Below are positions 30,208 to 43,431 of a DNA stretch of 64,000 bases, piece by piece (within the stretch, counting starts at the first letter, position 1; the number at the start of each line of letters is the position of its first letter). Location of the stretch: assembly GCF_004331415.1 (NCBI RefSeq), contig NZ_SJOP01000004.1, forward strand, positions 228,616 to 292,615. The letters are read 5' to 3'. Origin of the DNA: Kosakonia quasisacchari. GTDB taxonomy: Bacteria; Pseudomonadota; Gammaproteobacteria; Enterobacterales; Enterobacteriaceae. Under the pieces are notes generated by a model that saw nothing but the letters and a program-made list of their open reading frames with translations, made no database searches and was not told the origin of the DNA. The position numbers and the translations under genes are program-made.

Positions 30208-32175
30208 TTAACTGCTGGTCAGCGCATGTTGGTATTTATGCAACATGCCCGTTAGCCGGTATACCGGCTCAGTAACCTGCGGCGGTGCGTTCCAGTGGTG
30301 TAGCTTGTGCTGGTAAATATCCAGCTCTTCCAGTAACTGAGTGAAGTAACGGCGGCGTTTCGTGTCGTTGCCCGCCGAAATAACTTGTGACGCAGTACGC
30401 CGTAACTGGCGGTGAAACGCCGAGAGATCATCATTGATCGGCACCGGCGCATCCCGCAGGCGCTGGTGCGCAATAATCAGCGTCAGCGCGAGGCGGAACT
30501 TCGCGACATCACCGGGAAATTTATTCAGCAGCAAAAAAAGCTGTTGATACAGTGCGGGCAAGTGGTTCTCTTTGCGACGCGCGGTATTGGTGGTCATTGC
30601 CGAAACGGCCGCGGAAACAAACTGGTTCAGCAGCATACGCCCGGTGCGCGCCTGGGAGTTATCGCGCACCAGCAAAAGCACAACCATCGCCAGAACCACG
30701 CCAACCAGTTGCCCCAGCGCGTTATCGAGAAACTGGCTGAATTTAAAGGTCATCGGGTTATCCAGCACTAGAATATTAATGGTGCCCGCCAGCGTCGCCA
30801 TTGAACCCAGCCGACGCTTTTGCACTTCAATACCAATAAAGAACGCCAGTACCGCCAGACTAATACACAGCAACAGCATGCTTTGTTGCGTCGATGGCAG
30901 GATAACCAGGTAATAGAACGAACCAATCGGCAACGCCCACAGCATGCCGTAGATAAAGTCTTTCGCCACCATTTTTGGGTTCGGCAGACGCATCGCCAGC
31001 GAGGTGACCACTGCGATCATCACCATTGAGCCGCTGCCAGATGTCCAGCCGGTCCACAGCCAGAACAAGGTTCCGAGCATGCAAGAAAGCGTGGTGCGCC
31101 AGAAGTTAACCATCGCATGGTGGCGTTCGGCAGATTCCGCTTTCACCACCACTTCGCCCTGCAACACCTCTTCTTCGACAGCGCTGATTTTCGCGTTGCC
31201 AATAACACCGCGTTTCAGCAGCAGATAGCGGGTCGCCGAACCCACCCAGCTATAAATGGTGACAGGCGTTTCCCGCTCACCGGTCCAGGCGATGACTCGA
31301 CGCATTCTTTTTAACTGCTTGTGCATCTCCTGCACGTTATCGACCGGCTCGGCAAACAGCTCGCGAAATGTGTCGGTAACAAGCTCGGGACGGGTATTCT
31401 GGATCAGATAGGTTTCACACGCTTGGGTGATCAGCGTCAGCGACAAGGTGTTGATCACTTTCAGGCGGCGGTTAGCGCGCCCCCAGCGGGAAGACTCAAT
31501 ATTCAGATTGCTGCGCATCCCTTCAAGGGCATTGGTACGACGCACCAGCGCAGCCCAGGCTTTGTCCACCTCTTCGCTATCGCCATGCTTGATACACAAC
31601 TGCATCAGTTGATAGTGGGCCAGCAGCAGGCTATCGAGCTCGCGGTCAATTTCCTGTTTGACGGAGCGCGGAGAAAAGAGCAGATCGGCGACAATCGCGC
31701 AGAGAATACCCACCACGATTTCACTGCATCGCTCAACTGCATATTGCGGTGCCAGCAGAGGTTCTGTCTGAATAGTGACAACAATAATTAACGCGGTATA
31801 ACCCGCCAGCCCCCAGGCGTAGGAGTTCTCAACACGCACCAGCGAAGAGACCCAGGTACAAAACCCGGCCCAGACACAGCACACCATTAACATCAGAAGC
31901 GGGGTGCGGATCAGCATGATGATGATGGCAAGCCCGGCGATACAGCCAATAAAGGTGCCGATAATACGCAACATCCCCCGGTAGCGAATCGCCCCGGAAT
32001 AGGGCTCACCACCGGCGGCAAACGCCGGGCCCGCCGCGACAATGGCTGCGGTCAACACCGCCCAGCGCGGGGTTTCAAGCTGAAAGTGAAAACCAACAAA
32101 CAGTGCCAACACGACGGCAAAGGCCAGCTTGAAAGCAAAACGCAAATGCTGGCTGGCAATGGATAACAGCCCCAT
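30208..32175 (-). CDS. aaeB: p-Hydroxybenzoic acid efflux pump subunit AaeB
   Basis: AaeB is the inner-membrane component that exports aromatic carboxylic acids such as p-hydroxybenzoate. The 655 residues match E. coli. It belongs to the FUSC/PET family: two blocks of about five to six transmembrane helices (about 13-170 and 370-510) separated by cytoplasmic domains. It starts 5 bp after the aaeA stop. The operon ends at the terminator at 30178. Confidence 0.96.
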   Translation of the reverse strand: MGLLSIASQHLRFAFKLAFAVVLALFVGFHFQLETPRWAVLTAAIVAAGPAFAAGGEPYSGAIRYRGMLRIIGTFIGCIAGLAIIIMLIRTPLLMLMVCCVWAGFCTWVSSLVRVENSYAWGLAGYTALIIVVTIQTEPLLAPQYAVERCSEIVVGILCAIVADLLFSPRSVKQEIDRELDSLLLAHYQLMQLCIKHGDSEEVDKAWAALVRRTNALEGMRSNLNIESSRWGRANRRLKVINTLSLTLITQACETYLIQNTRPELVTDTFRELFAEPVDNVQEMHKQLKRMRRVIAWTGERETPVTIYSWVGSATRYLLLKRGVIGNAKISAVEEEVLQGEVVVKAESAERHHAMVNFWRTTLSCMLGTLFWLWTGWTSGSGSMVMIAVVTSLAMRLPNPKMVAKDFIYGMLWALPIGSFYYLVILPSTQQSMLLLCISLAVLAFFIGIEVQKRRLGSMATLAGTINILVLDNPMTFKFSQFLDNALGQLVGVVLAMVVLLLVRDNSQARTGRMLLNQFVSAAVSAMTTNTARRKENHLPALYQQLFLLLNKFPGDVAKFRLALTLIIAHQRLRDAPVPINDDLSAFHRQLRRTASQVISAGNDTKRRRYFTQLLEELDIYQHKLHHWNAPPQVTEPVYRLTGMLHKYQHALTSS

Positions 32176-32180
32176 CGCGA

Positions 32181-33113
32181 TTACCCCAACTCGCGCAGTC
32201 GATGCGCCATTTTGCGAAAGAACGAATCCTGGCTTTCATCACGATCGGATTTACCTGTCACCACTACCGTCGCGGTGGTGCCCGCCGGCCACAGGTTACC
32301 TTGTTGTTTGTCGAGACGAATACGTACCGGTACACGCTGCGCCAACCGCACCCATTCAAGGTTGGAATCGATGGTCGCCATGCCTTTGCTGTCATTGCTG
32401 CTGCTGGCATTCGTGACGCCTGCGGCGAGGCTATCCACCGTGCCTTTCAATACCAGATTGCTGCCAAGCGGGGTGATCTCCGCGCGATAACCGGGACGCA
32501 CGCCTTCCAGCTTGGTCTCTTCCATATACGCCAGAACATAGAAGGTGTGTTGTTTCACCAACGCCACCGCGGTGGAACCACGGGTAATAAACTCACCGGC
32601 GTAGACGTTAAGGTTTGTCACCCAACCATCGGCTGGCGCACGAATGATGGTGCGCTCCAGATCCAGCTTCGCCAGATCGCGGGTCGCCTGAGCTTTGGCT
32701 AACTGATGCAGCTCAGTTTGCAGGGTGTTGTTGGCCTGGTCGATCTCTTCACGCGACATGGCCTGAATACCCAACTGGTTACGGCGTCCGGCTTCGCGGC
32801 GTTTTTCCGCCACCAGCGCTTCGTAGTAGGCAACATCGGCTTCATCTTCCGCCAGCGCTTTTTGGTAACGCGGTTGATCGATGGTAAACAGCACCTGGCC
32901 CTCTTTCACCAGTTGGTTGTCATGCACATTAACGGCGGTGACAAGCCCGGTAACATCCGGCGCGATAGCGACAACATCCGCACTAAAGCGCGCGTCGCGC
33001 GTCCAGGGCGATTCGGTGTAATAAACCCAGGCGCGGAAAACCGCGACGAACGCCAGGATTACCATCACCATAGTGATAGCGGTGCGAGAGATATTTCTTG
33101 TTAGTGTTTTCAC
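32181..33113 (-). CDS. aaeA: p-Hydroxybenzoic acid efflux membrane-fusion protein AaeA
   Basis: AaeA is the periplasmic adaptor (HlyD/EmrA type) of the AaeAB pump. The start is a GTG at 33113, giving 310 residues as in E. coli with a gagg ribosome binding site; the longer upstream frame has no support. One transmembrane helix lies at about 12-32, followed by a biotinyl-lipoyl half, a helical hairpin (about 90-150), the second lipoyl half and a beta-barrel. Confidence 0.95.
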   Translation of the reverse strand: MKTLTRNISRTAITMVMVILAFVAVFRAWVYYTESPWTRDARFSADVVAIAPDVTGLVTAVNVHDNQLVKEGQVLFTIDQPRYQKALAEDEADVAYYEALVAEKRREAGRRNQLGIQAMSREEIDQANNTLQTELHQLAKAQATRDLAKLDLERTIIRAPADGWVTNLNVYAGEFITRGSTAVALVKQHTFYVLAYMEETKLEGVRPGYRAEITPLGSNLVLKGTVDSLAAGVTNASSSNDSKGMATIDSNLEWVRLAQRVPVRIRLDKQQGNLWPAGTTATVVVTGKSDRDESQDSFFRKMAHRLRELG

Positions 33114-33120
33114 TTCTACC

Positions 33121-33324
33121 TCAGACAAACAGGCGCGACAGCAGGTAAAAAAGGCAGCAATACAGCGCAGTGTTAAACAACGCCGGATGCCAGACAAAGT
33201 CATAGATCCCGGTGGGGACCAGCACCCGACGCACCAGCCAGAAGATCGCCAGTGACAAAATTAATTCGAAGAAAATCGGTGGGAACGACAAACCGAACAC
33301 CACGATGACGGGAAACAGACTCAT
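33121..33324 (-). CDS. aaeX: Small membrane protein AaeX (DUF1656)
   Basis: A 67-residue inner-membrane protein with two predicted transmembrane helices (about 4-26 and 44-65), always the first gene of the aae operon. Its function is unknown. The ATG at 33324 gives the family start [11 protein letters not shown]. It lies 7 bp before aaeA. Confidence 0.95.
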   Translation of the reverse strand: MSLFPVIVVFGLSFPPIFFELILSLAIFWLVRRVLVPTGIYDFVWHPALFNTALYCCLFYLLSRLFV

Positions 33325-33469
33325 GTTGACCTTGATTAGAGAGCGTGCAGGTGACAATTCGTTCTAACGTCACCGCAGGAGTAAGGGCAAGGAGAGCCAG
33401 GCGAGAGTGACGTGAATATTCTTAATAGATAGTATATTAACGTAACTGTTATGCTGTTATCTATATTAT

Positions 33470-33483
33470 GTGATCTAAATCAC
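33470..33483 (+). promoter_or_regulatory. Palindromic LysR-type operator between aaeX and aaeR
   Basis: gtgat-ctaa-atcac is a near-perfect dyad with the T-N11-A pattern of LysR-type sites, 20 bp before the aaeR ATG in the divergent 178-bp region. It is a candidate autoregulatory or activation site for AaeR. No terminator or other gene lies in the gap. Confidence 0.55.
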
Positions 33484-33502
33484 TTTTAACTCAGAGTGAA
33501 TA

Positions 33503-34426
33503 ATGGAACGACTAAAACGCATGTCGGTGTTTGCCAAAGTGGTGGAATTAGGTTCATTTACCGCCGCTGCTCGACAGCTACAAATGAGTGTTTCCTCCAT
33601 CAGCCAGACCGTTGCCAAACTGGAAGATGAGTTGCAGGTAAAGCTGTTGAACCGCAGCACGCGCAGCCTGGGGCTCACCGAAGCAGGGAAGATTTACTAC
33701 CAGGGCTGCCGCCGGATGCTGCATGAAGTGCAGGACGTTCACGAACAGCTTTACGCCTTTAACAACACACCAATCGGTACGCTGCGCATTGGCAGTTCTT
33801 CAACCATGGCGCAAAATGTGCTGGCAAAAATGACCGCCGATATGCTCAAAGAGCATCCGGGTTTGTCGGTAAATCTCGTCACGGGTATCCCGGCGCCGGA
33901 TTTGATTGCTGACGGTCTGGATCTGGTGATCCGCGTCGGCGCGTTGCAGGATTCCAGCCTCTTCTCCCGCCGTCTTGGCGCGATGCCAATGGTGGTTTGC
34001 GCAGCCAAAAGCTACCTTGCTCAGTACGGCATTCCTGAAAAGCCAGCGGATATGGTGAACCACTCATGGCTTGAATACAGCGTGCGTCCGGATAACGAAT
34101 TTGAGCTGGTGGCTCCGGAAGGGATCGCCACGCGGCTTATCCCACAAGGGCGTTTTGTCACCAACGATCCAATGACGCTAACGCGCTGGCTGACCGCCGG
34201 TGCCGGGATCGCATTCGTGCCGTTAATGTGGGTGATCGACGAGATCAACAGTGGCCAGCTTGAGATCCTGCTGCCGCGTTACCAGTCGGATCCGCGCCCG
34301 GTTTATGCGCTCTATACCGAAAAAGATAAGCTGCCGCTGAAAGTGCAGGTGTGCATTAATTATCTGACGGATTACTTTATTGAAGTGGCGAAAGTGTATC
34401 AGAGCATGCAGGGACGCAGAGTGTAA
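33503..34426 (+). CDS. aaeR: LysR-family regulator AaeR
   Basis: AaeR (earlier QseA) activates the aaeXAB efflux genes in response to aromatic acids; in pathogenic E. coli it also affects virulence. The 307 residues (309 in E. coli) begin with a LysR helix-turn-helix (about 1-60, ARQLQMSVSSISQTVAKLE region) and continue with a periplasmic-binding-like effector domain. It is transcribed divergently from its targets, the usual LysR arrangement. Confidence 0.95.
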   Translation: MERLKRMSVFAKVVELGSFTAAARQLQMSVSSISQTVAKLEDELQVKLLNRSTRSLGLTEAGKIYYQGCRRMLHEVQDVHEQLYAFNNTPIGTLRIGSSSTMAQNVLAKMTADMLKEHPGLSVNLVTGIPAPDLIADGLDLVIRVGALQDSSLFSRRLGAMPMVVCAAKSYLAQYGIPEKPADMVNHSWLEYSVRPDNEFELVAPEGIATRLIPQGRFVTNDPMTLTRWLTAGAGIAFVPLMWVIDEINSGQLEILLPRYQSDPRPVYALYTEKDKLPLKVQVCINYLTDYFIEVAKVYQSMQGRRV

Positions 34427-34431
34427 GGAAT

Positions 34432-34457
34432 TCACCCTCTTCGTGCGAAGAGGGTGA
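34432..34457 (+). terminator. Bidirectional hairpin between aaeR and tldD
   Basis: A perfect 12-bp inverted repeat (34432-34443 with 34446-34457) sits between the two convergent stops, 5 bp after aaeR and 8 bp after tldD. U-tracts are short. Confidence 0.7.
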
Positions 34458-34465
34458 GAAAAGGT

Positions 34466-35989
<1,524 letters not shown>

Positions 35990-35994
35990 TCAAA

Positions 35995-38900
35995 TCATTG
36001 CTTTTTGTCCGTACGCGGCTGGCGCAGGACTTCGTTGATTTGCGGCTGATCGACCGGGCCGGTAATGCGATAGCGCAGAATCGAGACTTTGTTCCACAGT
36101 GGCCCCAGCACTTTGCTGGCGGCAAACACCGCAGCACCGACAATCGGGTTTACGGCGAAGGCCGCCGCCACCCCGACAGTCGCGGAGATTTCCGGGGCTA
36201 CCACCGCTTCCATATCCAGCTCGCGGCGCACCAAATTCACGGAACCTTTCATCGCGATATCCGCTTCCAGGCCATCAACCAGTGTATCGTCGGTATGCAG
36301 CACACCGTCTTTGATCCACGCGGTGCTGCGAATGGAATCAAACCAGAACCCCTCACTGCTGAAGGTATCGCTGAAGTCAAAACGCAATTTACGCCACAGC
36401 GAGTCGACGCTGAACAGGCGCAGCAACTGCCCGGCATGACCAGTGCTGATATCGGTAATTTTACCTTTGCCAAGACGCGTACGCAGGATGCCATTGAGCG
36501 ACTCTTCCTGCGGTTGCCACGGTGTGCTGCGCCAGTGCAGGTCGTAATTAATATCAAACGACGAATCACGCACCGGCGTCGGTACGCCAAAGAAGCCCAT
36601 CGCTGAATCAATTTTCTCACCGCGCAGCACGCCTTTCAGCGAGGTGCGCTCCGCGCCTTCACGATTGACCCATTCACCGTCAGCGGTCAGCCGCGCGGTG
36701 CCGCTGTCCACCAGCCCATTCGCCAGCGTCAGCGTATCGCCCTGAATGGCGAAATCACCGTCGATGCGACCATACTTTTGCCCCCACAGCCAACACTCCG
36801 CACAGCGCAGCTGCAAATCCGGCCAGCCGGTAAAGTCCAACCGCGTCTGGCCACGCAGCAGTGTTGAAGGGGAAGAGATATCGTTATCGTCCGGTGGCGC
36901 GTTCGACGGGTTGTAGTAGAGGTAGCGAATCGCTGCCTGCCACGGCGCATTATCATGAATCGTCAATGTACCGCTGATTTCGCGCCCCTGCGCTTCGATG
37001 GTCGAACCTGAATCTTGCGGCTGCGAAATAATGCTGAGGTTATTCCACTGCTGCCCGCCCAGTGTCAGGGCAGGTGTACGCAGCGTAATGCTCTGTGGGA
37101 AAGTGGTTGCGCTGCTGACATTGTTTGCCACGCCCTGTCTGAACAGGCCCAGCCACTGCGCGCCATTCATTGGCGGCAAGTTCAGTTCAAGCCCGGCCTG
37201 CTCCGGCAGCGGTGGCAGTGTACGGCTGTCCGACGTCCAGATCCCGCGATCGAGCGCCAGCTTATTATTCAGCAGCCAGCGGGTGTTGAAATGGTTGTTA
37301 CCACCGGCATTACCGGTTAAATCGAAACTGTGCAGGTTCCCTTCTACCTTCACCTTCAACGGCAATGCTTTGCCCGCTGGTTTATCCATCGGTGGCGGTA
37401 ACGTACTGGCAAGGTTACTCAAATCACCATCAAGATTGACCTTGTAAGTGGTGCCGCCACGGTGCGGCAGCTCAACGCCGACATCACCTTTCCATGCGAT
37501 GCTGCCGCGCAGCGCATCATTAAGTTGAGGAGGTAACACGCCGGTTTTTGCCGGTTGCCAGTTCCCGTTGAGATTCACCGCGACCTGGTAAGCCTTATCC
37601 CCCTCGGTGGTGGAGAAATCGAGATTTACCGGTTGATTAAACCAAGTTGCCTGCAACGGCTCACTTTTCAGCGTGCCGTTCTCGAAGCTAAATTTGCCGC
37701 TGAGGTTCTTCAGTGTGCTGTTAAGCGGTTTGATAAACAGGCTGTTGTTGTTCAGCACCACATCGCCTTTAGCGACGGTCTGCTCACCATCCAGCGGAAT
37801 ATCAAGATGTAAGCGAGCGCTTACATCACCATCGATCTGCAACTCATCCAGTGCGCTGCCCAGCGTGTCGTGTAGCGGCGTCTCTTTGAAATAGGGACCA
37901 ACAGCTTTGCCCGGCCCATTAATGTCTGCATCAATCAGCAGCTTCTCTTTGACGTAATCCGGGATATTGGCAGTCAGGTTGCTGGCCGTTACACCACCCA
38001 GCGCCACTTTACTGCTTTTCATCCACAAACCGTCGTTGAGGAAATCGAGATCGATATCGAGGTTTTGCAACGCAGGCCAGTCAGGCTGGAAAGCAAAGGT
38101 CGCATTGCGCAACGGCACCGCGACTTCAAACTGGCCTTCGTTGTGCTTAAACGGAAAGAGCTTCGGATTACCGCCAAACAGCAGCGTGGCATCTTGCGTC
38201 TGCCCGCCTTTGATCGACGAACTCAGGTACGCCACCAGCGCTTTGCCCATCAAATTTTCCGGGAAGTAACGCCAGGCCTGTCCGGCATCCGTCACATTGA
38301 TACCAGCCAGGATACCCAACCAGGGCTCATCACCTTGCGGCTGGAGATAGCGGAAATCACCGCGCGCGCGCAGGGCATTGGCCTGAATGTCGATATTGCG
38401 TCCATCCAACTGGAAGCCATGCTCGTTTTTCTGCCAGTTCAGCGTGGCAACGCCTTTTTCAATCTCCAGCGGTTCGGGGAATACCGTCTTATACGGCATC
38501 TTCGCCTGCGCGATATCGGCGGTTAAGCGCCCATTCTCCATGCTGCCGGCAAGCGTTCCACTGAGATGTTCAACACCGGGCAGCAATTCCCACTGTTGCC
38601 AGGCTATATCCTGCCACTGTGCATGGAAGCGCGTTTTTTCGGTCGCCTGCAACGGAATATCCAGCGCCAGTTGATTGAGCTTGCCGCGAGGCTGCATGGT
38701 GTGCCAGATGTCGTACAGTTCCGGTGAGATTTTCTGTGCAATCGGCAGCAGTCCCTCTAAGCCACTGAGCTCAAGGTTACTGGCACGTACGCGCAGTTCA
38801 TCGCTGCGCACACTGCTGATACCGCCCACTTCCTGCGCCGGAACCCAGGCAAAACTCAGTGCGCCCTGCGGCCACGGATGGTCATCAATCGCGATACGCG

Positions 38901-39804
38901 TTACCGGCACATCAAACTGCCAGCCCTGCTGCTGACGGGAAACATGTGCGGTAAGGTTATCCACCGTCATGCGGTGCTGCGTGTTATATCCCTGCCAGCT
39001 GGCGCCGCCTTTTTTCAGCCATACATCGCCGCTTTCAACTACGCCTTTGCTTAATGTCATCCAGCCTTCAAGGCTGAATCGCGCGGAATCCAGCGCGACC
39101 TTATCCTGCATCCATTTGGCGAGCCAGGGCTTGACATCAATATCGTCCGCCTGCAACCACACCCGGCCATTATTCAGCAGCCCATTGTCGTCACGCAGAT
39201 CCATACGCACTTGCATAATACCGTGCTGCCCAGTCAGGCTCGAAAGGCTGACTTGCCCCTCCGCACGGTGACGATCGCTGCCGTTAAGCCAGGTAAGTTG
39301 CGGGATAGCCAACTCAGCGCGCTGCCCGGAGAGCGTTAAGAAACTGATGCGGCTGTCGCGAAGATCAAAGTGATCGAATTGACGCAAAAACAGATCGCTG
39401 ATGCGATCCGTAGTGATAGGTTCACCGGTGTCATTGCGCTGTAGCGGGGTATTGCTATGGGCAACCAGTTGGTAAAAGGTGAGATTGCGAAACTGCCAGC
39501 GCATGTGGAGCATACTTTGCCAGACATCCAGCGCCAGCGTCACGCGTTTGACCGACAGCTCGCCGCCATCGGGCAGCGTCGCGTTAATGTCGCGCACGTC
39601 CAGTTCAGGGCCGAAATTTTCCCAGCGCGCCTGTATCTGGCTGGCCGAAACCGGAACGCCGGTTTGCGAGGAGATTTGCGCCAGAATTTGCCCGCGCCAG
39701 CTATCCAGATGGGGCAGAACAAGGCGCAGCCCACTTACCAGCAGCGCTGCGATAACAATCAGCGTCGCGCCTGTAAGCAGCAATATCCCCGGCAGTCGCC
39801 TCAC
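35995..39804 (-). CDS. yhdP: AsmA-like envelope lipid-transport protein YhdP
   Basis: YhdP is a giant inner-membrane-anchored periplasmic protein that, with TamB and YdbH, moves phospholipids to the outer membrane. It also affects cyclic ECA-dependent permeability. A GTG at 39804 with an aaggag ribosome binding site gives 1269 residues (1266 in E. coli); the TTG 21 bp upstream is rejected. One transmembrane helix lies at about 6-28, then a long repeating beta groove, then an amphipathic Gly/Ala-rich C-terminal segment before the DUF3971/AsmA_2 end. Confidence 0.95.
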   Translation of the reverse strand: MRRLPGILLLTGATLIVIAALLVSGLRLVLPHLDSWRGQILAQISSQTGVPVSASQIQARWENFGPELDVRDINATLPDGGELSVKRVTLALDVWQSMLHMRWQFRNLTFYQLVAHSNTPLQRNDTGEPITTDRISDLFLRQFDHFDLRDSRISFLTLSGQRAELAIPQLTWLNGSDRHRAEGQVSLSSLTGQHGIMQVRMDLRDDNGLLNNGRVWLQADDIDVKPWLAKWMQDKVALDSARFSLEGWMTLSKGVVESGDVWLKKGGASWQGYNTQHRMTVDNLTAHVSRQQQGWQFDVPVTRIAIDDHPWPQGALSFAWVPAQEVGGISSVRSDELRVRASNLELSGLEGLLPIAQKISPELYDIWHTMQPRGKLNQLALDIPLQATEKTRFHAQWQDIAWQQWELLPGVEHLSGTLAGSMENGRLTADIAQAKMPYKTVFPEPLEIEKGVATLNWQKNEHGFQLDGRNIDIQANALRARGDFRYLQPQGDEPWLGILAGINVTDAGQAWRYFPENLMGKALVAYLSSSIKGGQTQDATLLFGGNPKLFPFKHNEGQFEVAVPLRNATFAFQPDWPALQNLDIDLDFLNDGLWMKSSKVALGGVTASNLTANIPDYVKEKLLIDADINGPGKAVGPYFKETPLHDTLGSALDELQIDGDVSARLHLDIPLDGEQTVAKGDVVLNNNSLFIKPLNSTLKNLSGKFSFENGTLKSEPLQATWFNQPVNLDFSTTEGDKAYQVAVNLNGNWQPAKTGVLPPQLNDALRGSIAWKGDVGVELPHRGGTTYKVNLDGDLSNLASTLPPPMDKPAGKALPLKVKVEGNLHSFDLTGNAGGNNHFNTRWLLNNKLALDRGIWTSDSRTLPPLPEQAGLELNLPPMNGAQWLGLFRQGVANNVSSATTFPQSITLRTPALTLGGQQWNNLSIISQPQDSGSTIEAQGREISGTLTIHDNAPWQAAIRYLYYNPSNAPPDDNDISSPSTLLRGQTRLDFTGWPDLQLRCAECWLWGQKYGRIDGDFAIQGDTLTLANGLVDSGTARLTADGEWVNREGAERTSLKGVLRGEKIDSAMGFFGVPTPVRDSSFDINYDLHWRSTPWQPQEESLNGILRTRLGKGKITDISTGHAGQLLRLFSVDSLWRKLRFDFSDTFSSEGFWFDSIRSTAWIKDGVLHTDDTLVDGLEADIAMKGSVNLVRRELDMEAVVAPEISATVGVAAAFAVNPIVGAAVFAASKVLGPLWNKVSILRYRITGPVDQPQINEVLRQPRTDKKQ

Positions 39805-39859
39805 GCCTCTCTCCTTGTCAACCAAACCCAGATTCGCTCGTGTCGCAGCACGCTGCGAA

Positions 39860-41329
39860 TTACATCATTACTACGTCAAACTGCTCTTGATTATAGAGCG
39901 GCTCGATTTGCACTTTTACCTGCTTGCCAACGAAGATTTCCACCTCCGCCAGCGCGTGCGACTCTTCACTTTTCAGGGCTTCCGCCACCGCCGGGGAAGC
40001 GTAAACCAGGAAACGATCGGAATCGTAAGCATGATGCACGCGAACGATCTCGCGCATGATTTCATAACACACGGTTTCCACCGTTTTAACGGTGCCACGG
40101 CCATGACAGGTGGGGCATTCATTACAGAGGACATGTTCTACACTTTCGCGCGTACGTTTGCGCGTCATCTCCACCAGACCAAGCTGTGAGAAACCATTAA
40201 TGCTGGTCTTGACCCGATCTTTACTCAGCGCCTGCTCAAGCGAGTGCAGTACGCGACGGCGATGATCGTCATTACTCATATCGATAAAATCGATGATGAT
40301 AATGCCGCCCAAATTGCGTAAGCGCAGCTGGCGGGCAATGGCCTGCGTAGCTTCGATGTTGGTGTTGAAAATAGTGTCGTCGAGATTGCGGTGGCCGACA
40401 AACGCACCGGTGTTGATATCAACGGTGGTCATCGCTTCAGTTTGATCGATGATCAGATAGCCGCCGGACTTCAGCTCCACTTTGCGTTCCAGCGCGCGCT
40501 GGATCTCGTTCTCGACATCGTAAAGATCGAAAATCGGCTGGCGACCATTGTAGTGTTCGAGCTTGCTGGTCATTTCAGGAATGTATTCCGCAGTGAACTC
40601 CAGCAGCGCTTCAAAAGTCAGACGCGAGTCCACACGGATACGATCCAGATGGGCATCGGCGAAATCACGCAGCACACGCTGCGCCAGCGCCAACTCGCCG
40701 TAAAGTTTGCAGCGGCTTTGTTGGCGTTTTTTACGCTCCATCACCTTGGTCCAGACGCGCTTGAGGTACGCCGCATCGGAAGCGAGATCCTCTTCGCACA
40801 CGCCCTCTGCCGCAGTGCGAATGATAAAACCGCCCTGCTCGTCACAGTACGCCGCAACGACCTGTTTAAGACGCTCACGCTCGGCTTCGCTCTCAATTCT
40901 CTGGGAAACACCAACATGAGAAGCGCCTGGCATAAAGACCAGGTAACGGGATGGCAGAGTGATATCCGTTGTCAGGCGCGCGCCTTTAGTACCCAGCGGA
41001 TCTTTTACCACTTGCACCATTAAATCCTGCCCCTGACGGACAAGCTCGGAGATGTCGCGCACGGTGAAGTTTTTCTGCTCTTCCCCGGCGACACATTCGG
41101 TGTGCGGCATAATGTCGGAGGCGTGAAGGAACGCCGCCTTTTCCAGACCAATATCTACAAAAGCCGCCTGCATGCCCGGCAAAACCCGGCTGACCCGACC
41201 TTTGTAGATATTGCCTACTATCCCGCGCCGAGCTTCGCGCTCGATGTGAATTTCCTGCAGAATGCCGCCATCAATATAAGCGACGCGTGTTTCCGATGGA
41301 GTAACGTTGACCAACAATTCAGCCGTCAT
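39860..41329 (-). CDS. rng: Ribonuclease G
   Basis: RNase G matures the 5' end of 16S rRNA and degrades some mRNAs such as adhE. The 489 residues match E. coli. An S1 domain lies at about 39-128, the 5'-sensor and RNase H-like region in the middle, the magnesium-binding [10 protein letters not shown] motif near residue 300, and the zinc-link CPTCHG in the C-terminal third. The start at 41329 overlaps the end of maf/yhdE by 11 bp. Confidence 0.97.
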   Translation of the reverse strand: MTAELLVNVTPSETRVAYIDGGILQEIHIEREARRGIVGNIYKGRVSRVLPGMQAAFVDIGLEKAAFLHASDIMPHTECVAGEEQKNFTVRDISELVRQGQDLMVQVVKDPLGTKGARLTTDITLPSRYLVFMPGASHVGVSQRIESEAERERLKQVVAAYCDEQGGFIIRTAAEGVCEEDLASDAAYLKRVWTKVMERKKRQQSRCKLYGELALAQRVLRDFADAHLDRIRVDSRLTFEALLEFTAEYIPEMTSKLEHYNGRQPIFDLYDVENEIQRALERKVELKSGGYLIIDQTEAMTTVDINTGAFVGHRNLDDTIFNTNIEATQAIARQLRLRNLGGIIIIDFIDMSNDDHRRRVLHSLEQALSKDRVKTSINGFSQLGLVEMTRKRTRESVEHVLCNECPTCHGRGTVKTVETVCYEIMREIVRVHHAYDSDRFLVYASPAVAEALKSEESHALAEVEIFVGKQVKVQIEPLYNQEQFDVVMM

Positions 41330-41912
41330 GATTATCTTTTCCCTCGCGCAGTGCATTAAAGTTGCTCAGCAATTCCCAAGTTTCCACCAGTGGTAAACCC
41401 ACAACGGCATGATAACTACCGTTTATTTTTCTCACGAAACAGCCACCCAGCCCCTGAATGCCATAAGCACCTGCTTTATCCAGCGGTTCCCCGCTGGCGA
41501 CGTAATCAGCGATATCCTTTTCCGATAGCACTCTGAAAGTCACTTCGGTTTCCACCAGACAATCGAGCAAATGCTGGCTATCTGCCAACGCGACCGCCGT
41601 CATCACCTGATGTGTTTGCCCGGAAAGCAGGCGCAACATACTGGCAGCATGCGAGGAGTCTTTTGGTTTTTCAAGCACTTCACCATTAAATATGACGATC
41701 GTGTCCGCCCCCAGCACTGGCAGATCGCTGGAAGCCATCGCCACGCCGGCCTGCGCTTTTTCTCGCGCCAGCCGCAACACATACTGGCGGGCGCTCTCCT
41801 GTGCCTGGCGTTGTTCCTCAATCCCCGGAACAATACGCGCGAAAGTGACGCCCAGTTGTGTGAGCAACTCCTGGCGACGAGGAGAACCGGAAGCAAGCCA
41901 GATATCAATCAT
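41319..41912 (-). CDS. yhdE: Maf-family nucleotide pyrophosphatase YhdE
   Basis: YhdE hydrolyses dTTP, UTP and some modified nucleotides to monophosphates, a house-cleaning activity. The ATG at 41912 gives 197 residues as in E. coli. Family motifs are SGSPRR (8-13), the GADTIV acidic site and KAGAYGIQG. It lies between mreD and rng and overlaps rng by 11 bp. Confidence 0.95.
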   Translation of the reverse strand: MIDIWLASGSPRRQELLTQLGVTFARIVPGIEEQRQAQESARQYVLRLAREKAQAGVAMASSDLPVLGADTIVIFNGEVLEKPKDSSHAASMLRLLSGQTHQVMTAVALADSQHLLDCLVETEVTFRVLSEKDIADYVASGEPLDKAGAYGIQGLGGCFVRKINGSYHAVVGLPLVETWELLSNFNALREGKDNHDG

Positions 41913-41919
41913 AAACGCC

Positions 41920-42408
41920 TTATTGCACCGCAAACTGCTGGCGGATCTTACGCATTAACAAGAAAAGCCACGGCCAGAGCACCCCATTGACCAGGCTGCT
42001 CCAGAAAATTTCTGGCTTAAACGAAACGTTAATCACCAGAAACTCCGCCCAGAAGACAATGACTTCTGTCGCCAGCGACAACAGCATCACCACCAGCGCT
42101 TGTTGCCAGAGCGCCAGATTACGGAACAGCTGAAATTTCAGTGCGACCAGATAGGCGACAATACTTAACGAAAGCGCGCGTACACCGAGGGTGGATCCGC
42201 TAATCAGATCCAGTATGGCACCCATCGCGAAACCCGTGCCAACATTTACGCGGTGCGGCAGCGCGAGGATCCAGTAAAGCAAAATGAGCAATACCCAGTT
42301 TGGCCGGTAGACAATGATGTCATCCGGCCAGGGCATGATTTGAAGCAACAGTGCAATTAAAAACGAGAGCCAGATAACCCAGCGCCCCTGGCTACGATAA
42401 CTCGCCAC
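41920..42408 (-). CDS. mreD: Rod shape-determining protein MreD
   Basis: MreD is an inner-membrane partner of MreC and RodA/PBP2 in the elongation complex. The 162 residues match E. coli, with about five to six transmembrane helices. It starts with GTG that overlaps the mreC TAG stop by one base (TAGTG), so the two are translationally coupled. Confidence 0.96.
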   Translation of the reverse strand: MASYRSQGRWVIWLSFLIALLLQIMPWPDDIIVYRPNWVLLILLYWILALPHRVNVGTGFAMGAILDLISGSTLGVRALSLSIVAYLVALKFQLFRNLALWQQALVVMLLSLATEVIVFWAEFLVINVSFKPEIFWSSLVNGVLWPWLFLLMRKIRQQFAVQ

Positions 42409-43406
42409 TATTGCCCTCCCGGAGAGACTTGCGGCGGCGGCTGCGTAATGCCAGTCGCCGGAGCGGGCATTGGCGCAGGCGGCCCCATCGCATCAGGAGA
42501 AGGAAGCACCTGCGGCATCATTTGCAGCAGACGTTCGTTCGCCACACGATGCACATCTTCCGGTGTTCTTGGGTTAGTGCCGTTACGATCCGCGCCCCAC
42601 AGCAGCAGCAGATAACGCAAACGTTGCAGGCCTGCGGTTGGGCGCGCCTGAATCACGGTGTAGGCACGCTGCGTATCGAGCTTAACCGACGAAACCACTG
42701 CAACCGGGTACCCTTCCGGGAAACGCCCGCCCAGACCTGACGTCACCAACACATCACCAACGCGAATATCCGTATTCGCCGGTAAATGTTCGAGTTGCAG
42801 ATCGTCTGTGCAGCCGTTACCGGCAGCAATCACGCGGATATCGTTACGCAGCACCTGAATCGGCAGCGCGTGTGTGGCATCGCAAATCAGCAGTACGCGG
42901 CTGGTCAGTTTCGCCACCGCAACAACCTGGCCGACAACGCCTTTATCGCTGATCACCGGCTGGCCTTCATACACGCCGTTCGCGCTACCTTTGTCGATAA
43001 CCACCTGGTCGCTGTAAGGATCGTTAACCGTCGAGATAACCTGAGTTACCATTTTCTGCTCATCCTGACGCAGCGGCGAGCCCAGCAGTTCACGCAGGCG
43101 AGCGTTCTCCTGCTTGTACTGTCCTAACATCAACAGCTCGCTGTTTTTCAGTAACAGCTCCTGACGTAATGCCCGGTTTTCAAGCTCAAGCTGGTCACGC
43201 GACGCCAACGTTTGGGAAACGTTATCTAATAATTCGCGGGGACCATTGGAAATAAAATAGAAAGGACTGACGGCAGTATCCATGTACGTTCTGATTTGGC
43301 TGAACGTACCGAGGCGGCTGTCGGCAATAATGACTCCGAGCGCCACCAAAACCGCCAGAAAAAGGCGAATCTGCAGTGACGGGCCACGGCTAAAAATTGG
43401 CTTCAT
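42408..43406 (-). CDS. mreC: Rod shape-determining protein MreC
   Basis: MreC is a bitopic membrane protein that activates PBP2/RodA during elongation. It has a transmembrane helix at about 12-28, a coiled coil (about 65-110) and a beta-rich periplasmic domain. The length is 332 residues against 367 in E. coli; the difference is wholly in the disordered Pro/Ala-rich tail, which here ends soon after [11 protein letters not shown]. The folded part is complete. Confidence 0.96.
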   Translation of the reverse strand: MKPIFSRGPSLQIRLFLAVLVALGVIIADSRLGTFSQIRTYMDTAVSPFYFISNGPRELLDNVSQTLASRDQLELENRALRQELLLKNSELLMLGQYKQENARLRELLGSPLRQDEQKMVTQVISTVNDPYSDQVVIDKGSANGVYEGQPVISDKGVVGQVVAVAKLTSRVLLICDATHALPIQVLRNDIRVIAAGNGCTDDLQLEHLPANTDIRVGDVLVTSGLGGRFPEGYPVAVVSSVKLDTQRAYTVIQARPTAGLQRLRYLLLLWGADRNGTNPRTPEDVHRVANERLLQMMPQVLPSPDAMGPPAPMPAPATGITQPPPQVSPGGQ

Positions 43407-43431
43407 AGGCTTTGCGTATTCTCAGGCCAGA

